Below are positions 1 to 8,536 of a stretch of 64,000 bases of DNA, piece by piece. This DNA is from CALFMR01 sp035550595. Lineage in GTDB: Bacteria > Acidobacteriota > Vicinamibacteria > Vicinamibacterales > SCN-69-37. Both the position numbers and the translations under genes were made by a program. The notes beneath the pieces were generated by a model. It was not told where the DNA came from and made no database searches. It saw only the letters and a program-made list of their open reading frames with translations. The stretch's first letter is position 1. Each line of letters starts with the position of its first letter. Location: positions 7,393 through 71,392 of the forward strand of contig DASZOV010000059.1 of assembly GCA_035550595.1 (NCBI GenBank), given 5' to 3'.

Positions 1-774
1 CGCGTCGACCTCGACGACCGCATCGGCGCCCTGCGTGATGCGGCGGAAATCCTTCTCGATCAGGTTCGCGACGAGCCGGACCGTGCCGATCGACACGACG
101 GAGAGCACGGCCGTGTTCGTCCCGGCGAACGCGCCCGGATCCAGGTTGCGCCGGCCGACGACGCCGTCGAGCGGCGACCGCACGGTCGTGTTCGCGAGGT
201 TGATTTCCAGCTCGTCGAGGCGGGCCTGGGTGGACTGGAGTTGAGCTTTCGCGACCGTCACCTGGGAGACCGCGGAGTTGTGCCGGGCCTCCGCGTCTTC
301 GAGCCCCTGCTTCGAGAGCAGGCCGCCCTCGTAGCTGGCGCGCGCACGTGTCAGCGCGCTCTCGGCCACCTTCAGGTCGTTCTCACGCGCGACGACGGTG
401 GCGCGGTTCACTTCGAGGTTGGCCTTGGACTGGTTGACCTGCTCGCGAATCTCGCGGTCGTCGACTTGCGCGAGCGGCTGGCCGGTCGTGACGCGATCGC
501 CCAGCCGGACGTTGACCGCCTCGAGCCGGCCGGCGACGCGCGGCACGATGTCCACGGTCGCTGCGCCAATCAGGTTGCCGACGACCGCAATCGATGCCAC
601 GACGTCGTCGCGGGTGACGAGCCCGGTCTCGACGGCCATCGCCGTCGCGCTGCCCCGGCCGCCCGAGCCGCTCCCCGTTGTCGCCGCGGGCGTCGCCGCG
701 TCACCCGATCGGTAGAGCCACGCGCCCGTCGCGACGACCGCCAACGCGCCAACGAGAACGATCGCGGTTCTCAC
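1..774 (-). CDS. HlyD-family RND efflux periplasmic adaptor subunit (partial, C-terminus off the left edge)
   Basis: Membrane-fusion protein linking an inner-membrane RND or ABC pump to the TolC-type channel encoded just upstream. The frame opens with GTG at 774, overlapping the tolC stop as GTGA, and runs open for 258 codons to the window edge. An N-terminal hydrophobic anchor (about residues 4-18) is followed by a Gly/Ser-rich linker. Next comes a lipoyl half-motif (GRLEAVNVRLGDRV, then GQPLAQVDD), a long helical hairpin (about 90-160) and the second lipoyl half (TVRSPLDGVVGRR). That order is typical of HlyD/AcrA adaptors. The pump gene should lie beyond the left edge. The family is clear; the substrate is unknown. 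Confidence 0.9.
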   Translation of the reverse strand, partial: MRTAIVLVGALAVVATGAWLYRSGDAATPAATTGSGSGGRGSATAMAVETGLVTRDDVVASIAVVGNLIGAATVDIVPRVAGRLEAVNVRLGDRVTTGQPLAQVDDREIREQVNQSKANLEVNRATVVARENDLKVAESALTRARASYEGGLLSKQGLEDAEARHNSAVSQVTVAKAQLQSTQARLDELEINLANTTVRSPLDGVVGRRNLDPGAFAGTNTAVLSVVSIGTVRLVANLIEKDFRRITQGADAVVEVDA

Positions 775-2537
775 TGGCCGCCGCCGAAGTTGCCGCCGCC
801 CCCGCCGCTGCTGATGGTCCCGCCGCCACTGCCGCCCACGCGCTGCACGCGATCGAACTCGGCCACGGCGTTGAGGTAGGAGATGAGTGCCTGCAACTCG
901 GTCAACCGAGCCTGCGTCAGCGCGTTCTGCGCCTGGACGACGTTGTAGTTGGTCGACATGCCGACGTCGAAGCGCGTCTGTTCAGCCTCGGCGTTCCGTT
1001 CCTGCGCCTCGCGGTTTTTCTGAGCGGCTTGGTACTGCTTGTAGCTGTTCTCGACCGAGAGCCCGGCGCTCGTCACGCTCGACGAGACCGACAGCTCGGA
1101 CGCTTTGAGCTGGGCCTGCGACTGCTGGAGCTGGAGCTCGGCGCGGGCGTAGTTGGCCTTGGCCTGCCGCATGAAGAGCGGGTAGGTGAAGGTGAACTGC
1201 GTGCTCCAGGTCGGCAACGTGAATCCGAACGCCTGGGACAGCGCGTCGAGGTACCCACCCGGAAGCCGATCGGTCGAACCCTGTTGGATCAACTCCGGAC
1301 CACCCTGGCCGGCGACCTGATATCGCGCGACCAGATCCAACTGTGGCTTCATCAGGTCTTGCGTGACGTCCAGGTTCAACTGACTGACCTCGATGTTGCG
1401 CTTGGCCTGTACCAGGTCCGTGCGCTGCGCGAGGGCCGTCCGGACGGCTTCCGGGATGTTCACGGTCTGGACGGACAACTGCGGCCGCTCGGTCGGATCG
1501 ATCGTGCGCTGATAAATGGGATCGTCCGGTCCGGTGGCGAGGAGCTGCTGGAGGTTGATCTCGGCCGTCCGCCAATTGATCTGCGCGTTGAGGAGGCTCT
1601 GTTCCGCCGAGGCGACTTGCGCTTCCGGGGTCACCGTGTCGATGGGGGCCAGCGTGCCGATCTCGACCTTGGTCCTGTTGTCTTCGAAGAGGCGCTGCGC
1701 GAGGTCGAGGGCGCGCTGCTGGATCTCGATCTGCTCGATGGCTTCGCGGAGATTCCAGTATGCCGTGCGGACGTTGGCCTTCGTGTTCTCGATGGTCGTG
1801 AGCAACTGGATGTCCGCGATCTGCCGCTGCACGGAGAGCGTGCGGAGCTGATTACGTGTCGTGTCGATCTTGAAGCCCTGCAGCAATGGCTGCGTGTAGC
1901 TCAGGTTCAGGCCGGTCTGATAGGCCGGGTTGAAACGATTCTGCGAGGAGTTCGACGTCGCGCGGCTGTTGTTGAAGTTCGCCTGCAGGCGACCGCCGTA
2001 CCACGGCATGGTCTCCGTCATCGTGCCGTTGAAGTTCTGCGTCAGACCGGTGACGACGTTCCGTTCCTCGAGGAAGCTGCCGTTCTGCGACTTCTGGCTC
2101 GTGTACCCGTACTGTCCCTGCAACTGCGGCAGGAACGACGCCCGGGCCGCCGCCAACTGATAGTCCACGCCGGGCGGGTTCATCCGCGCGGCCTTCAGAT
2201 CCAGGTTGTTCTCGAGTGCCATGTCCATGGCCTGCTCGAGCGTCAGGTTCAGCAGCGTCGTGCCCGGCCGCGCCGTGGGCACGGCCTCGCCGACGACGTA
2301 ATGGTCCACGGTCGCGTTCGCGGGCGGAGCCGCCGGGGCCTGAGAGCTCGGCGCGACTGGCGTCGTCGTCGAGGGAGCGGGAGCCGGCGTTTGGGCCGGC
2401 GTCACCGGCGCGGGAGTGGCAGGGCTTGGCGCCGCGGGTGTGGCCGGCGTCGTCTGTTGGGCCGAAGCCGTGGCGACCATGGCCGCCACGGCGAGCGCGA
2501 GCGTCCATGGTGTCGCGTTGCGCAGAACGTTCTTCAT
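771..2537 (-). CDS. TolC-family outer membrane efflux protein
   Basis: Outer-membrane channel component of a tripartite efflux system, 588 aa. I start it at the ATG at 2537, which opens a clean signal peptide (MKNVLRN..., cleavage near ATASA-QQ); the open frame continues upstream only as out-of-frame shadow of the neighbouring gene. A Pro/Ala/Thr-rich linker (about 27-70) precedes two OEP repeats with long heptad helices (LTLEQAMDMALENNLDLKAA; later ELQLQQSQAQLKASEL). The C-terminus is a Gly-rich tail. It lies between a CpxP-like gene (56-nt gap) and hlyD (4-nt overlap), so ispH-cpxP-tolC-hlyD is probably one transcript. Confidence 0.92.
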   Translation of the reverse strand: MKNVLRNATPWTLALAVAAMVATASAQQTTPATPAAPSPATPAPVTPAQTPAPAPSTTTPVAPSSQAPAAPPANATVDHYVVGEAVPTARPGTTLLNLTLEQAMDMALENNLDLKAARMNPPGVDYQLAAARASFLPQLQGQYGYTSQKSQNGSFLEERNVVTGLTQNFNGTMTETMPWYGGRLQANFNNSRATSNSSQNRFNPAYQTGLNLSYTQPLLQGFKIDTTRNQLRTLSVQRQIADIQLLTTIENTKANVRTAYWNLREAIEQIEIQQRALDLAQRLFEDNRTKVEIGTLAPIDTVTPEAQVASAEQSLLNAQINWRTAEINLQQLLATGPDDPIYQRTIDPTERPQLSVQTVNIPEAVRTALAQRTDLVQAKRNIEVSQLNLDVTQDLMKPQLDLVARYQVAGQGGPELIQQGSTDRLPGGYLDALSQAFGFTLPTWSTQFTFTYPLFMRQAKANYARAELQLQQSQAQLKASELSVSSSVTSAGLSVENSYKQYQAAQKNREAQERNAEAEQTRFDVGMSTNYNVVQAQNALTQARLTELQALISYLNAVAEFDRVQRVGGSGGGTISSGGGGGNFGGGQ

Positions 2538-2593
2538 TGCCGTGTCACTCCTGAGTGAGAAGGTGGCCGGACGAGCCGCCGGCCGTCGGAATC

Positions 2594-3157
2594 TCAATGT
2601 CTCGGGCCGGGGCCCCGATCGCGGTCGCCCGAATGGAACTTCCGCTCCGTGATGTCCTGCAGCTTCTTGTACTGATCGGGCGTCAGCTCGCGGAAGAACT
2701 GGTAAATCATCACCGTCCGGCTCTCGATGAGCCGGGCGCGCAGGCTTTCGACGCGTGAGACCTGCAGCCGGTACGTCTCCTCGTCGGCGACGCGGTCGGC
2801 CGTCATGTGCTGCAGCTTGTCGTTCTGGCGCAGGTATTCGTCCACCCACGGCTGCGCTTCGTGCAGCCGATCCTGGTACATCGCTTCAATCTTCTTGGAC
2901 TTGGCGTCGGTGAGGTCCAGGGCCTGCTTGACCTCCGGGTCGTTCCACCACTTCCAGCCAACCGGTCCGGGCGCGTTGCCGGGGGGGCGACCCTCGCGAC
3001 CCTGCATCTCCGGCGAAGGAGGCGGAGCCGGGGCGGCCACCGGCGCAGGCCCTGACGAGGCCGCATGCACGGGGACGGCACCAACGAGAACCGTGGCAAC
3101 CATCAGGGTCGCCGACGCCAGGCACGCCGGCCCCCATCGCAGCAGTTTGCGCGTCAC
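2594..3157 (-). CDS. Spy/CpxP-like periplasmic stress protein
   Basis: Secreted protein of 187 aa with a signal peptide (hydrophobic LASATLMVATVLVGAVPVHA) and a Pro/Ala linker. A helical region (about 85-180) is rich in charged residues and contains LTPDQYKKLQDITERK, the LTPxQ-type motif of the Spy/CpxP/ZraP fold. Such proteins act as periplasmic chaperones or envelope-stress modulators and are often encoded beside RND efflux genes, as here. No ATG is available; GTG at 3157 opens the signal peptide, and TTG at 3184 would add 9 residues. The fold assignment is an inference from motif, size and context. Confidence 0.7.
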   Translation of the reverse strand: MTRKLLRWGPACLASATLMVATVLVGAVPVHAASSGPAPVAAPAPPPSPEMQGREGRPPGNAPGPVGWKWWNDPEVKQALDLTDAKSKKIEAMYQDRLHEAQPWVDEYLRQNDKLQHMTADRVADEETYRLQVSRVESLRARLIESRTVMIYQFFRELTPDQYKKLQDITERKFHSGDRDRGPGPRH

Positions 3158-3189
3158 GCTCTGACTTACGCTGGCTCGATTCAAATCGT

Positions 3190-4410
3190 TTACGCCCGCG
3201 CGGCGGGCGTCCCTGCAAGATGCTCGCCGGCCAACCGTTCGACGCGCTCGATGATTTCGCCGACGATGCTGTTCGGCGTCGAGGCCCCGGCCGTCAAGCC
3301 TACTCTGACGGGTCCGGGAGGCAACCAGTTCCGTGTGAAGACGTTTTCGACCGTCACCGTCGACGGCACGCCGATCGGCCGGTGCCGGATCTCGGTGGCC
3401 GAGACGAGGCAGGCCGGATCGGCGATGTGGAACGTCGGCACGCGTTCGGCGCAGATTCGGGCGAGGTTGCACGTGTTGCTGCTGTTGTAGCCGCCGATGA
3501 CGAGCGCCAGGTCGATGGCGTGCTCGTCGAGCAGGGCGACGACCGCGTCCTGCCGCTCCTGCGTGGCGCTGCAGATCGTATCGAATGCGCGGAATCGCTC
3601 CGGCAGTGCGTCGGCGCCGTAGCGATCCGCCATGGCCGCCCGGAGCATCTCGCCGATCTTCAGCGACTCGCTCATGAGCATTGTCGTCTGGTTGGCACAG
3701 CCGATGCGGGCGAGGTCGCGATCCGGATCGAAGCCGGACGACACGGCGCCCGAGAACTCCGCCAGAAGATCTTCGGCCGAACCGGTGCCGCGGATGAACG
3801 CACAGACGATCTCCGTCTGCGCTTCGTCGCGGACGATGAGGTAGTGGGCGCCCGACACGTCGGTCGCCTGCGACGCCGTGGCTCGCGTCTCTTCGTGCTG
3901 GACCTTGCCGTGGATGATCGAGGTGAAGCCCTCGCGCGCGTACCGGCGCACGTTCTTCCAGACGTTGAGGACCGAGCCGCACGTCGTGTCGACGAGCGTG
4001 CAGCCCTGCCGCTCGAGCCGTACGAGCTCGCCGACCGACACACCGAACGCCGGCAGGATGACGACGTCGTCGGGGCCGAGCGCGGCGGCGTCCTCGCCCG
4101 GGTCGCTCAGGAAGCGGACGCCCTGGGCACGGAGCCGGTCGTTCACGTGGGGGTTGTGGATGATTTCACCAGTCAGGAAGACGCGCCGGTCCGGGAACCG
4201 GCGACGCGTCTGGTAGGCGTAGTCGATCGCGCGGTCGACGCCGTAGCAGAAGCCGAATTCGCGCGCGAGATGGATGGTCAGCCGCCCGGCCTCGCGCACG
4301 TACCCCGCCGCCCGCACGTCGTCGACGAGCGCGCTGTGATAGGCAGCCGCCAGATCGCCGGCGACCTCGGCCTTCAGATCGAGGCCCTTGCGGAAGATGA
4401 CCGGCGGCAT
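3190..4410 (-). CDS. ispH: 4-hydroxy-3-methylbut-2-enyl diphosphate reductase (IspH/LytB)
   Basis: Last enzyme of the MEP isoprenoid pathway, reducing HMBPP to IPP and DMAPP with an Fe-S cluster. At 406 aa it is the long form (E. coli IspH is about 316 aa). The three cluster cysteines are visible as C55 (FGFCYGVD), C144 (DTTCGSV) and C280 (FDTICSAT). The N-terminal extension of about 40 residues before HLAREFGFCYG resembles long LytB proteins of some non-proteobacterial lineages. It is the first gene of the minus-strand group leading to the CpxP-like, tolC and hlyD genes (32-nt gap). That association with efflux is unusual and may be only positional. Confidence 0.95.
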   Translation of the reverse strand: MPPVIFRKGLDLKAEVAGDLAAAYHSALVDDVRAAGYVREAGRLTIHLAREFGFCYGVDRAIDYAYQTRRRFPDRRVFLTGEIIHNPHVNDRLRAQGVRFLSDPGEDAAALGPDDVVILPAFGVSVGELVRLERQGCTLVDTTCGSVLNVWKNVRRYAREGFTSIIHGKVQHEETRATASQATDVSGAHYLIVRDEAQTEIVCAFIRGTGSAEDLLAEFSGAVSSGFDPDRDLARIGCANQTTMLMSESLKIGEMLRAAMADRYGADALPERFRAFDTICSATQERQDAVVALLDEHAIDLALVIGGYNSSNTCNLARICAERVPTFHIADPACLVSATEIRHRPIGVPSTVTVENVFTRNWLPPGPVRVGLTAGASTPNSIVGEIIERVERLAGEHLAGTPAARA

Positions 4411-4433
4411 TACCGCGCCCCGTGCATCTTCTT

Positions 4434-4439
4434 ATTCTA
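4434..4439 (-). promoter_or_regulatory. Possible -10 element for ispH
   Basis: Read on the minus strand, TAGAAT lies 23 nt upstream of the ispH ATG inside an AT-rich patch (TTATAGAATAAG) that stands out from the GC-rich surroundings. No convincing -35 hexamer is found 16-18 nt further upstream, so this is a weak call. Confidence 0.4.
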
Positions 4440-4454
4440 TAAGGACAGAGACGG

Positions 4455-4485
4455 CCTCACGCGAAGGCGCGAAGATCGCGAAGGG
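4455..4485. repeat. Repeat D copy 1 (CGCGAAG-type)
   Basis: The sequence CCTCACGCGAAGGCGCGAAG followed by ATCGCGAAGGG recurs almost identically at 25075-25107 and in a longer tandem form at 51541-51615. It is built from CGCGAAG-like units, and every copy is intergenic. It is part of the gene-free stretch 4440-4718, which otherwise holds only repeat A. Confidence 0.75.
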
Positions 4486-4555
4486 ACAAAGCAGAGACAG
4501 GCCCGAAGCCGCGCGCAAGGCGCGCGTGCTGAGGGCGGAGCGATAGTTCAGCAGG

Positions 4556-4670
4556 GCGTTGGGGGTGGGGCCCCAACGCGACTAAGTAAAGATGACACCG
4601 CGAGCCCCCGAGCGTAGCGAGGGCGGCGAAGCGCGTAGGCGGGGCCCCGCGCCATTGCAAAAAAGATGAC
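4556..4670. repeat. Repeat A copy 1 (hairpin plus one degenerate unit)
   Basis: It starts with the repeat-A hairpin (4556-4579, arms GCGTTGGGG and CCCCAACGC). A unit bounded by AAGATGAC at 4589-4596 and again at 4663-4670 follows, 74 bp apart. The internal palindrome of this unit has decayed to GGCGGGGCCCCGCGCC. Better preserved copies are at 10142-10230, 48931-49017 and 51620-51709. I see no coding potential. Confidence 0.8.
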
Positions 4671-4718
4671 TCGCGAGTCTCCAGGCCCTGAAGGGTCTGG
4701 ACTCCACAGAAAGATCGG

Positions 4719-5321
4719 TCAGCGGTTGGCCGGTTGCACCATGGCGACGACGTTCAGCATCCGCGGCGTGATCTCGTTGAGCGTCGAGAGCGGCTCGGGA
4801 GCCGAGGCGTCGAGATCGAGATCGAGGAACGAGGCGTTCGACGTCGGCACGTCGGTCGCCACGGTGGAGCCCGGCGTCGTGGTCGACATCGGCGCCGTCT
4901 GAGCGGCCGTCGCCTCGTGGCCCATCCGTGCGGACACTTGGCCGCTGATGACGCCGACGACCAAGCCCGCGGCTGCAGCTACGCCGACCCAGGCCGGTGC
5001 CACGCGGCGCGTGCTGCGATCAGTGCGGTCGGCCGGCGCGTGCGCCGGGAAGGCGATGACGCGCGGCGGCTCGTCGGCCTGCTCGAGCCGGCGGAGGATC
5101 TGCGCCTGTTGCGCGGCGAGGCGCTCGGGCGGGAAGGCCTCGTCGGCTGCCTCGGAGGCCGTCTCGCGCACGCGGTCCAGCCAGCGGCTCATCTCGAGCG
5201 CCCGATCGGCGCAGAGGTCGCACCGATCGAGGTGCGCCGGCCGGTCGCCCGTCATCACGGCGCTGGCAATGGCTTGTTCGGACAGATGACCCTGGCGAAG
5301 CACGACATCAACGAGCCGCAT
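4719..5321 (-). CDS. Anti-sigma factor with zinc-binding (ZAS-type) motif
   Basis: Membrane protein of 200 aa predicted to bind and inhibit the ECF sigma factor encoded immediately upstream (14-nt overlap). HLDRCDLCADRAL near residue 38 gives the H-x3-C-x2-C signature of zinc-associated anti-sigma domains. A single transmembrane segment (VGVAAAAGLVVGVISGQV) near residue 125 separates the cytoplasmic domain from a periplasmic Ser/Thr-rich tail. ATG 5321 is chosen because AGGGAG lies 8 nt upstream; the longer open frame is sigma-gene shadow. The signal sensed is unknown. Confidence 0.85.
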   Translation of the reverse strand: MRLVDVVLRQGHLSEQAIASAVMTGDRPAHLDRCDLCADRALEMSRWLDRVRETASEAADEAFPPERLAAQQAQILRRLEQADEPPRVIAFPAHAPADRTDRSTRRVAPAWVGVAAAAGLVVGVISGQVSARMGHEATAAQTAPMSTTTPGSTVATDVPTSNASFLDLDLDASAPEPLSTLNEITPRMLNVVAMVQPANR

Positions 5322-5982
5322 GGCTGTTTCTCCCTGTCGATGACCGCCGCCGGTCGACGCCCGCTCCGAGCAGGCCGCGCAGCCGGCGAATCGCACGAAA
5401 CAAGTGAACGCGCACCGTCGATTCATTCAGGCCGGTGAGTGCGCTGACCTCGCGCGACGACCGACCTTCGAAATGACTCAACATGAAGACCATGCGCTGC
5501 CGTTCGGGCAACTTCGCGAGCGCCGCGCCGAGTTGCTCGCGGCGTTCGAGCGACAACACCTGGTCTTCCGGACTCGGCCCCCGCGAGGGGAGGTAGTCGG
5601 CCGGGTTGCGTTCGTCCCCCGACGCGTCCACGAGCGGCGGCGCGATCCAGCGTTCCCGCCGCTTCCGAGCCTTGATCCGATCGAGGCATCCGTTGATCAG
5701 GATGCGCGTGAACCACACCTCGAACGGCAGTTCCTCCCGGAACGTGCCGATGTGGGTGTAGGCCTTCACGAAAGCATCCTGCACGGCCTCGTCGGCGTCG
5801 GCCGCGTCGCGCAGATAGTGAAACGCGATGCGGACGGCCCGGCGCTGATGCCGTAACACGAGCTCGGCGAAGCGTTCACGGGCTGCGTCGAGCCGGCCTG
5901 CGCCGTGCAGGACCTTCACGTCGGCCGCCACGCGGGCGTCGGCTTCTCGGGCGCTCACGGGTGGCGCAAGGTCTCCAGCCAT
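5308..5982 (-). CDS. ECF-type RNA polymerase sigma factor
   Basis: Sigma-70 family extracytoplasmic-function sigma factor, 224 aa. Region 2 is seen in the aspartate-rich ADADEAVQDAFVKAYTHI and in FEVWFTRILINGCLDRIKAR (about 60-110). Region 4 is seen in LPERQRMVFMLSHFEGRSSR and the helix-turn-helix LTGLNESTVRVHLFRAIRRL (about 155-205). Region 3 is absent, as expected for ECF factors. The linked anti-sigma gene overlaps its 3' end, so the two are likely made in a fixed ratio and the sigma factor released on an envelope signal. Confidence 0.93.
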   Translation of the reverse strand: MAGDLAPPVSAREADARVAADVKVLHGAGRLDAARERFAELVLRHQRRAVRIAFHYLRDAADADEAVQDAFVKAYTHIGTFREELPFEVWFTRILINGCLDRIKARKRRERWIAPPLVDASGDERNPADYLPSRGPSPEDQVLSLERREQLGAALAKLPERQRMVFMLSHFEGRSSREVSALTGLNESTVRVHLFRAIRRLRGLLGAGVDRRRSSTGRNSHAAR

Positions 5983-6045
5983 AATTACGTCACAATTCGC
6001 GGCGTGTTTACGACGCCATCGTAACGTGATTTTCGGCCGGGCGGG

Positions 6046-7038
6046 CTAGGGAGTGTCCGCTCGGGTCAGCGCCGTGCCGGGGTAGTAGGCGGCAAGGATC
6101 GCCGCCGGGGCGTCGCCGCGGCGGGCGCGGATGGCGGCGCCGAGCTGGCACAGGCCGACGCCGTGGCCGTAGCCGGTGCCCGTAAAGGTCAGCGACGGCC
6201 CCTGGCGCGCGATCGTGAACCGCGTGCTGAGGAGGGCGCGTTCGCCGAGCGAGGCGTCGGCGATGGCGCGGAAGTCGACGCCGCGAACGACGCGAACGCG
6301 TGCGCCGCGCAGCTCGACGTCACGCGCCCGGCCGCTCGCGTCACGTCCGGCGACCACGACAGCCGTGAGACGGCCCACGCGGCTTCGCGAGTCCGCATCG
6401 ACGGCCTGTCCGAGCGCGGCGAACGACGTCGTGAACTGCCAATGACGATGCGCGTCTGGCGCCACGTCCGGACCACCGACCAGATACGGCACCGGCGTGC
6501 CGTGCCAGACGTCGGCCGCCGCGGCCGTGCGTCCGCCGCAGTCGGCATGGAAGAGCGCGTCGATTGGGCGCCCGTTGAAGACGATGACCGTGCCGTGCGT
6601 TCGTTCGATGACGTGTTCGGTGATCGTCGTGAAGCGCGACGTGCGGATCCGATCCGGCTGGTAGACCTGACAGTGCGTCGTGTCGCACAGGTCGAAGCCT
6701 TCGCTCGCGTGCCGGCCGAGGTGCGCGGCCGCATAGGTGCGGGCGAGGATCGTCTGCACTTCGAGGATCCGCTCGGCTGCGGCCGGCGCTTCGCCAACGG
6801 GAGACACTTCGGCGAGCGTCGTGCCGAGCACGTAGGCTTCGATGGGGACCTCGAGCACCCGGCCGCTGACGCGAACGCGGAGGGCCGCCGGAAGTCGCGT
6901 CCCCCGCACGCGTGGCGTCGTCTCTGGCGCACGCGGCACGAGACAGGACGCGGCGCCGGTGCCCGCGGCGAGCGCGAGCCAGGCGAGGACGCGGCGGCGT
7001 GTGAGGTCGGCGCCTTCTCCCTTAACATGTAGCGTCAT
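6046..7038 (-). CDS. SpoIID/LytB-domain peptidoglycan-associated protein, Tat-type signal
   Basis: 330 aa protein. The SpoIID/LytB domain is seen in the VLGTTLAEVSP segment (about 70-90), LEVQTILARTYAAAH (about 99-113), FHADCGGRTAAAADVW, and the C-terminal GYGHGVGLCQLGAAIRAR and AAYYPGT signatures. SpoIID enzymes are lytic transglycosylases acting on glycan strands; non-sporulating relatives are common. The N-terminus carries LTRRRVLAWLALAAG, a twin-arginine-like signal, followed by a possible weak lipobox (AASC). ATG 7038 overlaps the divergent gatB start by 2 bp, so each promoter must lie inside the other gene or the transcripts are nearly leaderless. Confidence 0.85.
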   Translation of the reverse strand: MTLHVKGEGADLTRRRVLAWLALAAGTGAASCLVPRAPETTPRVRGTRLPAALRVRVSGRVLEVPIEAYVLGTTLAEVSPVGEAPAAAERILEVQTILARTYAAAHLGRHASEGFDLCDTTHCQVYQPDRIRTSRFTTITEHVIERTHGTVIVFNGRPIDALFHADCGGRTAAAADVWHGTPVPYLVGGPDVAPDAHRHWQFTTSFAALGQAVDADSRSRVGRLTAVVVAGRDASGRARDVELRGARVRVVRGVDFRAIADASLGERALLSTRFTIARQGPSLTFTGTGYGHGVGLCQLGAAIRARRGDAPAAILAAYYPGTALTRADTP

Positions 7039-8476
7039 GTCGTACGAGCCCGTCATCGGCTTGGAGATCCACGCGCAGCTCCTCACCACGACCAAGATTT
7101 TCTGCGGCTGCGCGACCGCCTTCGGCGCACCGCCCAACACGCACGTCTGCCCGGTCTGTCTCGGGCTCCCCGGCGCGTTGCCGGTCCTCAACCGTCATGC
7201 GGTCGATTTGGCCGTGCGCGCGTCACTCGCGCTCGGCTGCACGATCCAGCCGCGGTCGATCTTCGCACGGAAGAACTACTTTTATCCGGATCTGCCGAAG
7301 GGCTACCAGATTTCCCAGTACGAGCGTCCGCTCGCGACCGGCGGCATCGTCGATCTCGGACACGTGCGCGTGGGGATCACGCGCGTCCACATGGAAGAGG
7401 ACGCGGGCAAGTCGCTCCATCACGGTCAGCCGGACTCCGATCGCACGACGGCGCTCGACTTCAATCGCAGCGGCGTGCCGCTCATCGAGATCGTCACCGA
7501 GCCGGATCTGCGTTCGGCCGCCGACGCGGCCGAGTGCTTCTCGCGGCTGCGCGAAGTGCTCGTCGCGCTCGGCGCGAACGACGGCAACATGGAAGAGGGC
7601 AGTCTGCGCTGCGACGCGAACGTCTCGGTCCGTCCCGCCGGCGAGACGCGCCTCGGCACGAAGACCGAGGTGAAGAACGTCAATTCGTTCCGCTATCTCC
7701 AGAAGGCGCTGGAGTTCGAGATCGAACGGCAGATCGACGTCCTCGACTCGGGCGGCCGCGTGCGCCAGGAGACGCGACTCTGGGACAGCGGGGCGGGCGA
7801 GACGACGTCGATGCGATCCAAGGAAGAAGCGCACGACTATCGCTATTTCCCCGAGCCGGACCTGCCGCCGCTCGACGTCGATGCGGCTTGGGTGGAGACG
7901 ATCCGTCAGTCGTTGCCCGAACTGCCCGAGGCACGCAAACAGCGGTTCATCGCCGCGTACGGCCTCAGCGAGTACGACGCCGATCTCCTGGTGCGGTTGA
8001 TTGCGGGCGGCGCCGACTACTTCGAAGCGCTCATTGCCGCGGGTGCGCCGGCGAAGGCCGCGAGCAACTGGATGCAGGGCGAGATTCGCCGCCGCTTGAA
8101 AGAGGCGGGCGCCGACGACATGGCGCGCGTGCCCGTACCCGCCGACGCGCTCGCCGAGCTCATCGTCATGACGGATCGGTCCGTCGTGAGCAGCACGGTC
8201 GCCAAGGACGTCTTCGATCGCATGTGGACGACCGGCCGCCGCGCCCGCGAGATCGTCGACGCCGAAGGGCTCGGTCAGGTCGCCGACGAGAGCGCGCTCG
8301 CGGCCATCGTCGATGCCGTGATGCGCGCGCAGACGGACGCGGTGACCGAGTATCGCGCTGGACGGACGAACGTGTTCGGCTTCCTCGTGGGGCAGGCGAT
8401 GAAGGCGAGCGGCGGCAAGGCGGATCCCAAAACGGTGACGCGCCTGCTGAAGGCTCGCCTCGAGGCGGGTGCCTGA
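7037..8476 (+). CDS. gatB: Aspartyl/glutamyl-tRNA(Asn/Gln) amidotransferase subunit B
   Basis: Subunit B of GatCAB, which converts misacylated Glu-tRNA(Gln) or Asp-tRNA(Asn) to the amidated form; 479 aa, full length. Family signatures are IGLEIHAQL at the N-terminus, CVCLGLPGALPVLN-like region (about 36-50), PKGYQISQYERPLA (about 88-101), HMEEDAGKS and the C-terminal GatB/YqeY domain (KASGGKADPKTVTRLL). The gene stands alone; gatA and gatC are not in the window. ATG 7037 gives the canonical MSYEPVIGLEIH start. TAACAT lies 8 nt upstream and may be a -10 element for a leaderless message. Confidence 0.96.
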   Translation: MSYEPVIGLEIHAQLLTTTKIFCGCATAFGAPPNTHVCPVCLGLPGALPVLNRHAVDLAVRASLALGCTIQPRSIFARKNYFYPDLPKGYQISQYERPLATGGIVDLGHVRVGITRVHMEEDAGKSLHHGQPDSDRTTALDFNRSGVPLIEIVTEPDLRSAADAAECFSRLREVLVALGANDGNMEEGSLRCDANVSVRPAGETRLGTKTEVKNVNSFRYLQKALEFEIERQIDVLDSGGRVRQETRLWDSGAGETTSMRSKEEAHDYRYFPEPDLPPLDVDAAWVETIRQSLPELPEARKQRFIAAYGLSEYDADLLVRLIAGGADYFEALIAAGAPAKAASNWMQGEIRRRLKEAGADDMARVPVPADALAELIVMTDRSVVSSTVAKDVFDRMWTTGRRAREIVDAEGLGQVADESALAAIVDAVMRAQTDAVTEYRAGRTNVFGFLVGQAMKASGGKADPKTVTRLLKARLEAGA

Positions 8477-8490
8477 CCGACAGGTTGCCA

Positions 8491-8518
8491 TTGACACGCC
8501 CGATGACTTTGCTAGACT
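8491..8518 (+). promoter_or_regulatory. Sigma-70 promoter for the 104-aa gene
   Basis: A perfect -35 box TTGACA (8491-8496) and TAGACT (8513-8518) are separated by 16 nt. The start codon at 8537 is 18 nt beyond the -10 box. It lies just after the gatB stop, so the downstream genes need not depend on gatB transcription. Confidence 0.75.
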
Positions 8519-8536
8519 AAGAACTCCCAGTCGAAG

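Noticed and set aside
678..2558. 626-codon plus-strand frame opposite tolC
   Set aside because: Composition is typical of reverse-frame shadow (Arg/Leu/Gly/Asp-rich); the minus strand encodes a clear TolC protein with signal peptide.
4457..4660. 67-codon minus-strand frame in the ispH/anti-sigma gap
   Set aside because: It lies entirely within repeats D and A, and similar frames appear in every repeat copy.
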